Shown here: positions 18,601 through 26,871 of the stretch, in pieces | Layout of the letters: the number at the start of each line of letters is the position of its first letter | Numbering within the stretch: the stretch's first letter is position 1 | Assembly (NCBI GenBank): GCA_031412335.1 | Contig: JANOCT010000012.1 | Coordinates: 62,001 to 126,000 of the forward strand | DNA: 64,000 bases | Source of the DNA: JBBQYA01 sp031412335 | Lineage (GTDB): Bacteria; Bacteroidota; Bacteroidia; Sphingobacteriales; Sphingobacteriaceae | Direction: 5' to 3' | Translations under genes and position numbers: made by a program | Notes under the pieces: model-generated | Database searches by the model: none | Told to the model about the DNA's origin: nothing | The model's input: only the letters and a program-made list of their open reading frames with translations

Positions 18601-19363
18601 CAAATATGACACTTTACTTAACAAACCTTTAGCAACTTTTATCAACTCAATTGAATCAAATACTCGCATTGGTGTTGATGCAGGATATACAAGTTTTGAA
18701 AATATAAAAAACGGCGGTTCAGACTATGAAACTCAAATTACCGATTTTTGGGGATATTATAGCCCTCAAGTTTCTTTTGTAGAAGATTCACATACTGGAG
18801 AGTATAGCTGTAAATTAGCCAATGATGGAGGCGAAACTTTTGGACCTGGTAGAATTTTTGTTCCATCCGATCAGTTTGGTAAGTATAAAATTTCTGCTTG
18901 GGTTAAGACAGATGAAGGTTTTCCATTAAACAAGGGTTTGTTGGTGCTTGAAGTATTACCTAATTCCAATTCCAATATAACCTATTCAAATGGTGCTTGG
19001 AATGCAATCAATTTCGGAGATACTCAAGGAGAATGGAAATATATTACACTAACCATAGATTTAAAAAAGATAAGAACTGATAATTCTATTCCAACTTCAA
19101 CAACTCTTAAAATAAATTCATATTCGTGGAATAATCAATCTTCTAAATTCTTTCTCATAGACGATGTTATTTTTCAACCATACAATTCTAAAGTAGAAAC
19201 CAATACGTACGATAAAATCGGAAGAATAACAAGTAAAACGGATGTTTCTGGTAAATCTGAATACTATATTTATGATGGATTCGGGAGATTGATTCAAACT
19301 AAAGATCATAATAAAAATATTAAAGAATCTACCATTTATGATTTAACTCATGAAACACATTAA
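15653..19363 (+). CDS. Rhs-family protein, N-terminal half of a split Rhs system
   Basis: A 1236-residue secreted protein with a signal peptide ending in FAQ. It opens with the Bacteroidota Rhs/YD-type N-terminal pattern (LSQSVSPEAINGNID, YYTGAATITIPISTIEYGG, SDVGLGWNLNGGGVIRR). A carbohydrate-binding-like beta domain sits near residues 1030-1180. The last 60 residues are YD repeats (TNTYDKIGRITSKTDVSG, YYIYDGFGRLIQTKD). It has no core motif or toxin tip of its own and ends where the next gene begins, with a 14-base overlap. The two proteins probably build one Rhs shell. The export route is unknown; a signal peptide plus the envelope context suggests surface display. Confidence 0.85.
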   Translation: MKIKFCILFICLFIVLIENNFAQTPTFKPPAVSQLSQSVSPEAINGNIDNHAPVNYYTGAATITIPISTIEYGGISIPVSLSYTTSGIKVNQRASDVGLGWNLNGGGVIRRLRRGKEDGIDGYVKADSVSKIIKSTQNAWRFNTFKEVNEGYADSEPDIFTYSGPGFSGEFLLGGGLLGEDNMNVDYEFENINNTSSIYNNKRIIKKFILTNNEGIKFIYESMETSNYTDVFSSYVHGESYPQNTLDDEAYNPLKYQSREGNLQENSINAWFISEIVFPKDSSKISFTYLNDFYQTYSDMTYFQANPYDGDGLSGGVRVTRKFCLPKIITPQLFRIKWPNGKIDFRYQKRRDNYNFDDIGSNYPNSRGIMTINPTHQHVNTLENGGLTEILIFDSKNIQEKKFELDHIYDSNIDFLSDRLMLISVKEISKDSISKAKWQFNHHSFNQSFLSNNQDFWGYFRKDPYHTIMYPTEAFQILRGFESISRIPKISRSAQSTSNPNLDPAGKSSRNELMVYTYANLINTNNVFRANDIQKEDCQAGLLYNIVYPSGNWVKLEYEPHSFNASPDVSNGGLIDGGGVRVKKIESFIYANYERNYAIDTIIYRYPVRFSFPQFVKSWQPDYANIPQTVGAMNNFVKIFGFPINDLETSKGSNVVYGEVKVLRKNKGSIVYKYSIPFTQFNSNIESLPSIFNTKTATLTYDPGLLISPSYYFQDLYPYPRNLNFDWARGQLLSKTLFDNNTKIIHEELNEYFTDPVDLQIYGSVIKTVNEERFDANPAPSQIGNIYRYGVYTHTTGWKNLIKKTINNYSTINQSAPLSKNTKYTYTTSRGFKVTKSVTDSFPDGSEIKKVYTFLIDSNFKPWITASSTNEDILTMLKLKDNDLIEELTYCKKINEDYGLIAGKYYKYKLFTNGPLIPQIHKVYSFESSIPIVTNFVLSHIDRTTENDIIIDYRYKLEKTIDLYDKKGNILQTTDRLGISNVIKYDTLLNKPLATFINSIESNTRIGVDAGYTSFENIKNGGSDYETQITDFWGYYSPQVSFVEDSHTGEYSCKLANDGGETFGPGRIFVPSDQFGKYKISAWVKTDEGFPLNKGLLVLEVLPNSNSNITYSNGAWNAINFGDTQGEWKYITLTIDLKKIRTDNSIPTSTTLKINSYSWNNQSSKFFLIDDVIFQPYNSKVETNTYDKIGRITSKTDVSGKSEYYIYDGFGRLIQTKDHNKNIKESTIYDLTHETH

Positions 19364-22300
19364 GCCGATGCTAAAATATATTTTAACACTAACCATACTT
19401 TTGGCAATTTCTTTTTATTGCAAAGCTGAACTTGAAGCTCCTAAAATAGTCCCCCCAATGCCAACAATTACATATAATAATTGTGGAATGGCCGTTGTAT
19501 CTTATTTACCATCACAGTTACCTGTTGAAACAGGCTGTGCCCCAATTTCAATAATGGATTGTCGTATTAGATTTTTCTTACAAAGTGTATTAAATCCTTT
19601 AGATTCATTATCTTATTATGATTCAAATACATTAAACTTTACAATTCCTCCAGGTAATTATTTAATCGCAGTAAAATATTTGGGTTTAAATGTTTATGGG
19701 AGTAATAAGATCTATTTTAGTATAAATCCACCAGTGGCAAGTCCATCTTGCCCCTTTATAGATTTGCCTAATAATGTAAAAAATAAAAAGGATTATTTTG
19801 GTGGTAAGGATAATTATACAGCAACACCTGGCAATGGAGCTAACACGCTCAGGTGGTATAAGGGTCAATTTAATTCTGGATTTCTTTATGAAGGTTTAGA
19901 ATTTAAACCATCAAGTTTTTATCAAACACTATGGGTAGCAAGTCATAATTCTACAACAGGTAACCAAAGCTTAAGAGTTCAAGTTTACACGGATTTCGAT
20001 AAAGATAAAATGTTTAAAATTTATCCAAGAATTTCTGGGATAAAAAATTTAGAACAAATAATGGACTTAAATTGGAATGAAGCTATTCGGCAGAAATCAT
20101 ATTTGGATAATGCTAACAGGCCTTATCAAATAATTGATATTGGAATTACACCAAATTGGGCGAATTTAATTACTCCAATTTTATATGATAATGATGGAAA
20201 TTCCCCAAAAAATTACCTGCCTTATTCAAAAATTGGTGAACCTCAAATGAATAGATATGTACTTACGGAGCAACATGCCTTTTACAACTCACCACCAGCC
20301 GGCATCTCTCTCACATCATTCCCATTTTCAGAGACCGTTTACGAAAAATCTTCACTAAACCGACCACTTGAACAAAGCGCACCGGGTGATGCTTGGAAAA
20401 TGGGAGCGGGGCATACAAGCAAAAACGAATATATTGCCAATATTGCATCCGAAGTGCGTTGGTTTAAAGAAACTGCTATCAATTCTAATCTATTCATTGC
20501 TAGCACCTTTTACCCGGAAAACACATTGAATAAATTACAAAGCACCGATGAAAACGGCAATAGAACTATAAATTTTACTGACTTAGCAGGAAAGAAAATT
20601 TGCGATAAGCAAGAAGTTGAAACCAATGTTTGGTTAAGTACTTATTATATTTATAATAGCATGAACCAGTTAAAGTATATTTTACAACCAGCTGGTTTTA
20701 AGAAAATGGTTGTAGCTAATAATTATGATATTGCTACTCAACTGATCGATTTTTGCTTTCAATATACCTATGACGAACGTGGAAGAGTAATCGTTAAAAA
20801 AGTACCAGGAGGTGGATTAGATGTTTTTATTTACGACAAAGCCGATCGGATTCGATTTTCGCAAAACGCCGTTTTGAAAGAAACTAACAAATGGATGTAT
20901 TACAAATATGATGTGCAAGGGAGGGTCGTTTCCACTGGTATTCATACAAACGGAGCACCGTCTGTTGCTTTACAATCGTATGTAAACTCTGCAACTGTGC
21001 ATTTTGAAAAACGAACCGATGCAGGTTATTCTAATTTAACGTTGCCAATCAGCAATTTTGTAGAGCTTACCACTAATTATTACGATGATTATAATTTTGA
21101 AAACACGATAACTCACCCAAGTTTTACTCCCAGAAATGAACATGTTGCATCAGCAAGAGTTTTTGGAATGCTTACCCGAACATCCTCCCGTTTACTAAAA
21201 TCGGATGGTGGATATAGTACCGAATTATATAACACGTATTTTTGGTACGATGAAGAAGGCAGACCGATACAAACTATGAAGGAGTATCCAAATAGTCGTT
21301 CCATGCTTACTCAAACTAATTTTAGTTTTACAGGATTGCCTACCGTTATTGTAAAAACATTGAAGCGATTTGGTTCAACTTTAATTACCACGAAAGATAG
21401 TTTGGGTTACGACCATGCCGATCGTTTGCTTGACATCTACTTTACAGTAAATAACGATAATGAAATGCATATCGTTAATAATAAATACAATGAACTAGGG
21501 CAATTAATGCAAAAGTTTATCCATTACGATTGGATGTGGAGCGACGAAGCGTATTTGCAAACCATTGATTATCGTTACAATACTCGTGGTTGGCTTACAA
21601 AAATAAATAATTCAACTCTTACCCAAGACCCAGACAATGCCAGTAACCGAGATGCCTTTGGCGAAGAATTATTTTATGATAATGCAAACTTTCAAACTGC
21701 AACAGGCTCTGATGCAATAACTGCAAAGCCTCAATATAATGGCAACATTGCCATGGTGCAATGGGCTAATAAAGCACCTAATTCAGAGGCCTTAAGTGTT
21801 AGTAGAAACACTTATGTTTATGATTATGACAAGGCAAATAGACTAAAATCTGCAAAATCCGGATTTGAAAATTTACCTCAAGTATATAATCCTTACATAA
21901 CTGGAATTTTTAATGAAGAGCAAACATTTGACGATAATGGAAATATACTCACCATTAAACGAAATAATACCTTTGGTTTGATGGATGATTTAACACTAAC
22001 TTACAGCGGCAATAGAATTCAATCTGTCAACGACGCAATTTTAGCCAACTCCTTCGACAATGATTTTGAAGACAATGGCAGTAACTTGGCAACAGAATAT
22101 ATGTACGACTTGGGGGGCAATTTAAAAGAAGATAACAACAAAGCATTAAAATTTAACTACAACTTTCTGAACCTGCCTAGTAAAATGTTTAAAAGTTCAG
22201 GAACATCTAATGATACTGTAAAGTACCTGTATGATGTAGCTGGTACTCGTTTACAGAAAATAACCCAAAACGGCATGCACGAGTACATCGAAGGTTTCGA

Positions 22301-23942
22301 GTTCGATAACAACCTTTTTCAGTTTGGACCAACCGCAGAAGGTAGATTTAGAAACAAAAAAAGCAATGCATTAAATCCACAACAATTTGTGTTCGATTAC
22401 GACATTAAAGATCATTTAGGCAATGTACGGGTGATATTGACCAATGAATTTTTGAACACTACTGTAATTGCAACTGAAGAAGAGCCGAATAACACAACAG
22501 AAATGGCTTTGTTCCTAAATATTCAATCAAGTAGAGGAGATAAAGATGAACAAGCACCATCAGATACTACCTATTTTCCTGACGATAAAGTGAGTGAATT
22601 GGATGGTGTACTTACGAATAGTATAGGTTTTGCCCGCACTTTCGAAATGAATGCTGGCGATATTGTAGATTTTTCAGTTAAATATTTTCAAGAAGTAGAG
22701 CCATTATACAATAAAACAAACACATTAATTTCTGGTATTCTGGGCCAATTAAAAGATGTTTTTTTTATTAATAATCCTAATTTTGATTTATTAAACTGGG
22801 AGGAACAACAGATATTATTAGAAATGGGTGAAAATACCTATGGTAGCAATAGTATGGTAAGCAACTTTTTATCTTCATTATTAAAAGACCCAACTAAAGA
22901 AGGGTATACACGATCGCAACTCGTTTATTTATATTTAGATCGTGAATTTAATTTGGTAGAAAATATGAGTGGTTCGCTTATGGCAGAAGAAGTAGGTATT
23001 TTAGGAACCCTTGCAATAGAAAGAATGCAAGCAGAACGAGATGGATTTATGTACATATTTGTTGTAAATGAAACCACCACAGCTATTGATTTTGACAACC
23101 TAATTGTAATCCACAAAACCGGTACTGTATTGGAAATAAATGATTATTACCCATTTGGTTTAAAATGGTACAGCAACGGAACCAGCCTAAATAAATATAA
23201 ATTTGGCGGTAAGGAGTTACAAACGGAGTTAAACTTAAATACATACGATTTCCACGCAAGGCAGCAAGACCCGCAACTGGGTAGGTTTTGGGGAGTAGAT
23301 CAAAAATCTGACGAACAAGTTGATCAGTCTTCATTTAATTACACATGGAATAACCCTGTTAATATGGCTGATCCTGATGGGAAGTTGCCAGTATTTTTAG
23401 TTGGAGCATTTATTGGAGCAGCTACAGATATTGCTATTCAATCTATTACAATTTCTCTCAGTGAAACTAAAACTTTTGCGAACGATTTTAGTGGATCTTC
23501 AGTATTAATCTCTACTATTGCCGGTGCAACTGGTGCAGGTTTAGCCTCTAAATTAGGTAAAATGGGTACACTGGCAAAAACTGGAATAGAGGGCCTTCAT
23601 GATATGGGTTTTAGCGCTCTAAGTCAGTATTCAGAAACAGGATCAGTAAGTATTTCTAATACTTTATTAGATGCAGTAGGAGGTAAAATTGCAGGTGATA
23701 TAGCTAATAACAAGGTTACTAAATCTGCTTTAAATTCACCAGAAGGCAAAGTGTTAAGTAATCAAGCAGATCGAGCTAAAAGGGTAAATGATGGAAACCC
23801 AAGACCAAGCAGGGAGGCAAAGTTTCAGGAGGCTCAAAGTAAAGCAAACAATTATGTAGAAAAACGTGCCATAGCTGGATCAACTGCAGCATCTGGCTTT
23901 GGTGCAGATTTGGCAAATAGATTATTAGGAATAGAAGAATAA
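19350..23942 (+). CDS. Rhs protein with core domain and expressed toxin tip
   Basis: A 1530-residue protein with its own signal peptide (MKHIKPMLKYILTLTILLA). The region near residues 305-370 (LTEQHAFYNSPPAG, RPLEQSAPGDAW) matches the DUF6443 domain found at the start of many Bacteroidota Rhs proteins. YD repeats follow, then KDHLGNVRVIL, and the core block YPFGLKWYSNG, YKFGGKELQTELNLNTYDFHAR, DPQLGRFWGVD, NNPVNMADPDGK ending near residue 1343. The last ~188 residues are the variable tip: a Gly/Ala-rich hydrophobic stretch, then a polar helical end. The tip matches no toxin family I recognise. It is the only tip here fused to a complete shell, so it is the expressed one. The candidate immunity gene follows after one base. 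Confidence 0.88.
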   Translation: MKHIKPMLKYILTLTILLAISFYCKAELEAPKIVPPMPTITYNNCGMAVVSYLPSQLPVETGCAPISIMDCRIRFFLQSVLNPLDSLSYYDSNTLNFTIPPGNYLIAVKYLGLNVYGSNKIYFSINPPVASPSCPFIDLPNNVKNKKDYFGGKDNYTATPGNGANTLRWYKGQFNSGFLYEGLEFKPSSFYQTLWVASHNSTTGNQSLRVQVYTDFDKDKMFKIYPRISGIKNLEQIMDLNWNEAIRQKSYLDNANRPYQIIDIGITPNWANLITPILYDNDGNSPKNYLPYSKIGEPQMNRYVLTEQHAFYNSPPAGISLTSFPFSETVYEKSSLNRPLEQSAPGDAWKMGAGHTSKNEYIANIASEVRWFKETAINSNLFIASTFYPENTLNKLQSTDENGNRTINFTDLAGKKICDKQEVETNVWLSTYYIYNSMNQLKYILQPAGFKKMVVANNYDIATQLIDFCFQYTYDERGRVIVKKVPGGGLDVFIYDKADRIRFSQNAVLKETNKWMYYKYDVQGRVVSTGIHTNGAPSVALQSYVNSATVHFEKRTDAGYSNLTLPISNFVELTTNYYDDYNFENTITHPSFTPRNEHVASARVFGMLTRTSSRLLKSDGGYSTELYNTYFWYDEEGRPIQTMKEYPNSRSMLTQTNFSFTGLPTVIVKTLKRFGSTLITTKDSLGYDHADRLLDIYFTVNNDNEMHIVNNKYNELGQLMQKFIHYDWMWSDEAYLQTIDYRYNTRGWLTKINNSTLTQDPDNASNRDAFGEELFYDNANFQTATGSDAITAKPQYNGNIAMVQWANKAPNSEALSVSRNTYVYDYDKANRLKSAKSGFENLPQVYNPYITGIFNEEQTFDDNGNILTIKRNNTFGLMDDLTLTYSGNRIQSVNDAILANSFDNDFEDNGSNLATEYMYDLGGNLKEDNNKALKFNYNFLNLPSKMFKSSGTSNDTVKYLYDVAGTRLQKITQNGMHEYIEGFEFDNNLFQFGPTAEGRFRNKKSNALNPQQFVFDYDIKDHLGNVRVILTNEFLNTTVIATEEEPNNTTEMALFLNIQSSRGDKDEQAPSDTTYFPDDKVSELDGVLTNSIGFARTFEMNAGDIVDFSVKYFQEVEPLYNKTNTLISGILGQLKDVFFINNPNFDLLNWEEQQILLEMGENTYGSNSMVSNFLSSLLKDPTKEGYTRSQLVYLYLDREFNLVENMSGSLMAEEVGILGTLAIERMQAERDGFMYIFVVNETTTAIDFDNLIVIHKTGTVLEINDYYPFGLKWYSNGTSLNKYKFGGKELQTELNLNTYDFHARQQDPQLGRFWGVDQKSDEQVDQSSFNYTWNNPVNMADPDGKLPVFLVGAFIGAATDIAIQSITISLSETKTFANDFSGSSVLISTIAGATGAGLASKLGKMGTLAKTGIEGLHDMGFSALSQYSETGSVSISNTLLDAVGGKIAGDIANNKVTKSALNSPEGKVLSNQADRAKRVNDGNPRPSREAKFQEAQSKANNYVEKRAIAGSTAASGFGADLANRLLGIEE
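22922..23293 (+). repeat. Rhs core repeat R1 (in the full-length gene, allele B)
   Basis: The segment coding LVYLYLDREFNL through DPQLGRFWG recurs with high nucleotide identity at R2-R5 downstream. Its upstream half is of allele B, with LVENMSGSLMAEE and ERMQAERDGF. The downstream half, from GACAACCTAATTGT on, is nearly invariant in all five copies and is the most likely recombination tract. Confidence 0.85.
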
Positions 23943-23943
23943 A

Positions 23944-24309
23944 ATGTATAAAGAATCACAATCATTAATTGAAATATTTTGGGCTTATTTATCTAAAAAA
24001 GAGAATAAAGCAAATATTTTGATTTATTTTATATGTAGTTTATTTATTTTGTATTCTTTTGGTTTTAAGTTATTATTATTAATGATTTTATTTTTTACTT
24101 CGGTATTCATAATATCAAATTTTTTGAGAGAGTTTTTTTATTTTATCAAAAACAAATCTATTTATACTAAGTCTTTTAAAATTTCCATAATTGCATTAAT
24201 TTGTATAACTCCTTTTATTGCAATATTTTTAAAATTAAATATTATTGCATATTTGTGTTTATTTAGTTTTTTAATCTTCGGTTTAAGTTTATTTTTAGGT
24301 AGAAAATAG
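23944..24309 (+). CDS. Candidate immunity protein for the expressed Rhs tip
   Basis: A 121-residue membrane protein with about four hydrophobic segments (residues 25-43, 44-62, 79-97, 99-118), Phe/Ile/Leu-rich and very AT-rich. It is not recognised by family. It starts one base after the stop of the full-length Rhs gene, the standard position of the cognate immunity gene in polymorphic toxin loci. A membrane immunity protein suggests that the toxin tip acts on or through the inner membrane. That link is inferred from position. Confidence 0.65.
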   Translation: MYKESQSLIEIFWAYLSKKENKANILIYFICSLFILYSFGFKLLLLMILFFTSVFIISNFLREFFYFIKNKSIYTKSFKISIIALICITPFIAIFLKLNIIAYLCLFSFLIFGLSLFLGRK

Positions 24310-24399
24310 AATATATAAAAATGCTTAAGAGCCATAATAAAAAAATAAAAAAAATTTTAAGGCTTGAAATTACATTTTCAAATATTGTAATATCAAAAA

Positions 24400-24790
24400 A
24401 TACACCTCTGCTCAATTAGTTTACCTATTTTTAGATCGTGATTTTAATTTAATAGAAAGCACGAGTGGATCTATGATGGCAGTAGAAGAAGGTATTTTAG
24501 GCTCACTTGCAATGGAAGGTTTAAAAGCACCTAGTGATGGGTTCTTGTATGTTTTTGCTGTTAATGAAACCTACACTCCAGTAGATTTTGACAACCTAAT
24601 TGTAACCCACAAAACCGGTACTGTATTGGAAATAAATGACTATTACCCATTTGGATTAAAATGGTACAGCAACGGAAACAACCTTAATAAATATAAATTT
24701 GGTGGTAAGGAGTTACAAACAGAGTTAAACTTAAATACTTATGATTTCCACGCAAGGCAGCAAGACCCGCAACTGGGTAGGTTTTGGGGG
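24400..24790 (+). repeat. Rhs core repeat R2 (allele A)
   Basis: Copy of the core segment. It starts mid-gene with the codons for YTSAQLVYLFLDRDFNLIES, without a start codon, straight after unrelated AT-rich sequence, and runs to the GRFWG codons. The upstream half is of allele A (LIESTSGSMMAVEEG, LKAPSDGF). Confidence 0.85.
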
Positions 24791-25489
24791 ATTGATCCAA
24801 TGGCAGAGAAATATTTTAACCAAAGTTCTTACTTATTTTGTAATGGAAATCCTATAATTTATACAGATCCTAATGGAAAGGATGGGATAATTACTATTAA
24901 TGGAGGGCAAATTAATGTAACATCAAATGTATACTTATATGGGGCAGGAGCGACAAATGCGGTTGCAGCACAATATCAAAGTGATATTAACTCAAAATGG
25001 GGTGGTTCATATAGTGCTGAATCTTCAAATGGGACTTCATTCAATGTTAATTTGAATATAAGTGTTGGGCTTTATGAAGGACAAGAAAAGAATAATTCAT
25101 TTTTAATACCTGAAAAGTTCAACCCATTTAATCGAGACAATTTTATTGAAGTTGGTGCTTCTGTTAATAGATCCTTTGTTTTAGGAGGCGACGAAGGTCA
25201 GTGGCGAAGTAAAGGGCGAAATGGTTTAACAATAATGCAGGATAATCCGGCAGCACATGAAGTTGGTCATTTGTTGGGATTAGATGATAGATATACTGAT
25301 AAAAATGGTGTAAATAAGGGATGGGAAAAAAACATAATGGGTGACTCTCAGAATGGAAAAGTTGAACAGAGAAATATAGATGGTATTCTCAAAGATGCTA
25401 TGAAATCTTATGATAGTTGGTCAAAGGATAAAAATAATGTTGGTAAAGAGTTTAAATATGAAATTAACGTTGATAGACCAAATAACTAA
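24473..25489 (+). CDS. Orphan Rhs tip cassette 1, metzincin-like protease tip
   Basis: Residues 1-135 are Rhs core, matching the full-length gene from MMAVEEG to NPIIYTDPNGK; reading-frame homology extends upstream to about 24400 without a start codon, so ATG 24473 is merely the first available and the cassette is probably silent. Residues about 136-338 form a new tip with HEVGHLLGLDD (His262, Glu263, His266, Asp272), the HExxHxxGxxD zinc motif of metzincin-type proteases, and a likely Met-turn in NIMGD near residue 290. The tip should be a zinc endopeptidase toxin once joined to a full Rhs shell. A small cysteine-containing membrane protein follows after two bases as candidate immunity. Confidence 0.8.
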   Translation: MMAVEEGILGSLAMEGLKAPSDGFLYVFAVNETYTPVDFDNLIVTHKTGTVLEINDYYPFGLKWYSNGNNLNKYKFGGKELQTELNLNTYDFHARQQDPQLGRFWGIDPMAEKYFNQSSYLFCNGNPIIYTDPNGKDGIITINGGQINVTSNVYLYGAGATNAVAAQYQSDINSKWGGSYSAESSNGTSFNVNLNISVGLYEGQEKNNSFLIPEKFNPFNRDNFIEVGASVNRSFVLGGDEGQWRSKGRNGLTIMQDNPAAHEVGHLLGLDDRYTDKNGVNKGWEKNIMGDSQNGKVEQRNIDGILKDAMKSYDSWSKDKNNVGKEFKYEINVDRPNN

Positions 25490-25491
25490 TA

Positions 25492-25710
25492 ATGAAAATT
25501 AAAAAATTACTTTTATTGGCATTAGGATTTGATTTAATACTTATAATACTTTTCTTTCATTTTCAGCCATTATGCGAACCTTGTTTAGATAAAAAAAATT
25601 GTCCACTTTGTTTGTCAAATGAGCAGTATTTTGTCATTTATTTTGGTATTTGTATAAACTTTTCTTGGTGCATCTATTATTTTTTTAAAAATAGAAGTTT
25701 AAAAAAATAG
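25492..25710 (+). CDS. Small cysteine-rich membrane protein, candidate immunity of cassette 1
   Basis: A 72-residue protein with two hydrophobic helices (about 6-24 and 47-65) around a short loop containing CEPCLDKKNCPLC, i.e. two CxxC pairs. It begins two bases after the stop of the protease cassette, so it is probably its immunity protein. The CxxC pairs could bind zinc or form disulfides. With both ends short, the loop would face one side of the membrane and might block a protease there. No family recognised. Confidence 0.6.
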   Translation: MKIKKLLLLALGFDLILIILFFHFQPLCEPCLDKKNCPLCLSNEQYFVIYFGICINFSWCIYYFFKNRSLKK

Positions 25711-25767
25711 ATTCGTCAAATTAATTAGATAATTATTATTGATACTAATTTTTCTATTTTAACAAAT

Positions 25768-26116
25768 CTTTAATTTAATAGAAAGCACAAGTGGATCTAT
25801 GATGGCAGTAGAAGAAGGTATTTTAGGCTCGCTTGCAATGGAAGGTTTAAAAGCACCAAGCGATGGTTTTTTATATATTTTTGCTGTGAACGAAACCTAT
25901 ACTCTAGTAGATTTTGACAACCTAATTGTAATCCACAAAACCGGTACCGTATTGGAAATAAATGATTATTACCCATTTGGTTTAAAATGGTACAGCAACG
26001 GAACCAGCCTTAATAAATATAAATTTGGCGGTAAGGAGTTACAAACAGAGTTAAACTTAAATACATACGATTTTCACGCAAGGCAGCAAGACCCGCAATT
26101 GGGTAGGTTTTGGGGG
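25768..26116 (+). repeat. Rhs core repeat R3 (allele A, shortest copy)
   Basis: Copy of the core segment. Similarity begins abruptly at the codons for FNLIESTSGS, later than in the other copies, after 50-odd bases of unrelated AT-rich sequence. It runs to the GRFWG codons. Confidence 0.85.
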
Positions 26117-26851
26117 GTTGATCCATTATCAGAACAAAGAAACTGGACATCTCCTTTTAATTTTGTTCAAAATAATCCAATTAGTCGCATTGATCCTAGT
26201 GGAATGTCCGATGATTGGGTTGAAAACATAGCAACCGGTAATTATGAATGGAAGGATAATGTAACATCAGATAAAAATACTCCGGAAGGTTTTAGATATA
26301 TTGGTTCCAATGATAGAGATATACTAAGAGATTTAAAAATTAATGATTCTTTTGTGCAGCAAGTTTCAAAAAGATTTGGATATATCGCAGCTGATGTTGA
26401 GCCTGGCAGTTACGCTGTCAATCATATGGTTGGTATTTCAGAAATGAGTAACTTAAGTATAACTGCCGATATAAGCTACAACTTAAAAAGTGGTACTGAA
26501 AATAATCGTTTGGGGCGTAAATTTGAAGGAATAAAAGTTTCTGCATCAGTTTTAAGTTCAAGTTCTAATGTTGATGGTGTTTTAAATGTAAATGGAAATC
26601 TAAATGTTGATTATGGGAATCAACATTATTCATCTTCACTGGCAGAACCAAGAAGACCTTATCTTATTGATTCAAAGAGTCAAATGAGTGTGGCTTCTAT
26701 TTCAATTCCAACTTCCAACTTAAATCCATTAGGATTTTCAAACATTACAATAAATGGCAGTTGGTGGGTAACAAATTCATCTAATTTATCAACTCCTGTT
26801 GTATATCATCCATTAGTTCCGCTTCCTCAAACATTTAGCCATAAATGGTAA
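25799..26851 (+). CDS. Orphan Rhs tip cassette 2, unknown tip
   Basis: Residues 1-137 are Rhs core of allele A up to NPISRIDPSGM. The remaining ~213 residues are a new tip. It starts with a linker (DDWVENIATGNYEWKDNV, TPEGFRYIGSND) of a kind that often precedes toxin domains in Bacteroidota Rhs proteins, then becomes Ser/Asn-rich and predicted beta-stranded, ending LPQTFSHKW. No catalytic motif is recognised. There is no promoter or full start region, so the cassette is probably silent until recombined. A lipoprotein gene follows after 20 bases. Confidence 0.72.
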   Translation: MMAVEEGILGSLAMEGLKAPSDGFLYIFAVNETYTLVDFDNLIVIHKTGTVLEINDYYPFGLKWYSNGTSLNKYKFGGKELQTELNLNTYDFHARQQDPQLGRFWGVDPLSEQRNWTSPFNFVQNNPISRIDPSGMSDDWVENIATGNYEWKDNVTSDKNTPEGFRYIGSNDRDILRDLKINDSFVQQVSKRFGYIAADVEPGSYAVNHMVGISEMSNLSITADISYNLKSGTENNRLGRKFEGIKVSASVLSSSSNVDGVLNVNGNLNVDYGNQHYSSSLAEPRRPYLIDSKSQMSVASISIPTSNLNPLGFSNITINGSWWVTNSSNLSTPVVYHPLVPLPQTFSHKW

Positions 26852-26871
26852 TTTCTAAATTAATTAAATAG

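Noticed and set aside
24321..24419. Short ATG-initiated frame (32 codons) before cassette 1
   Set aside because: It reads Lys/Asn-rich low-complexity sequence and runs out of frame into the core repeat; no family or ribosome-binding support.
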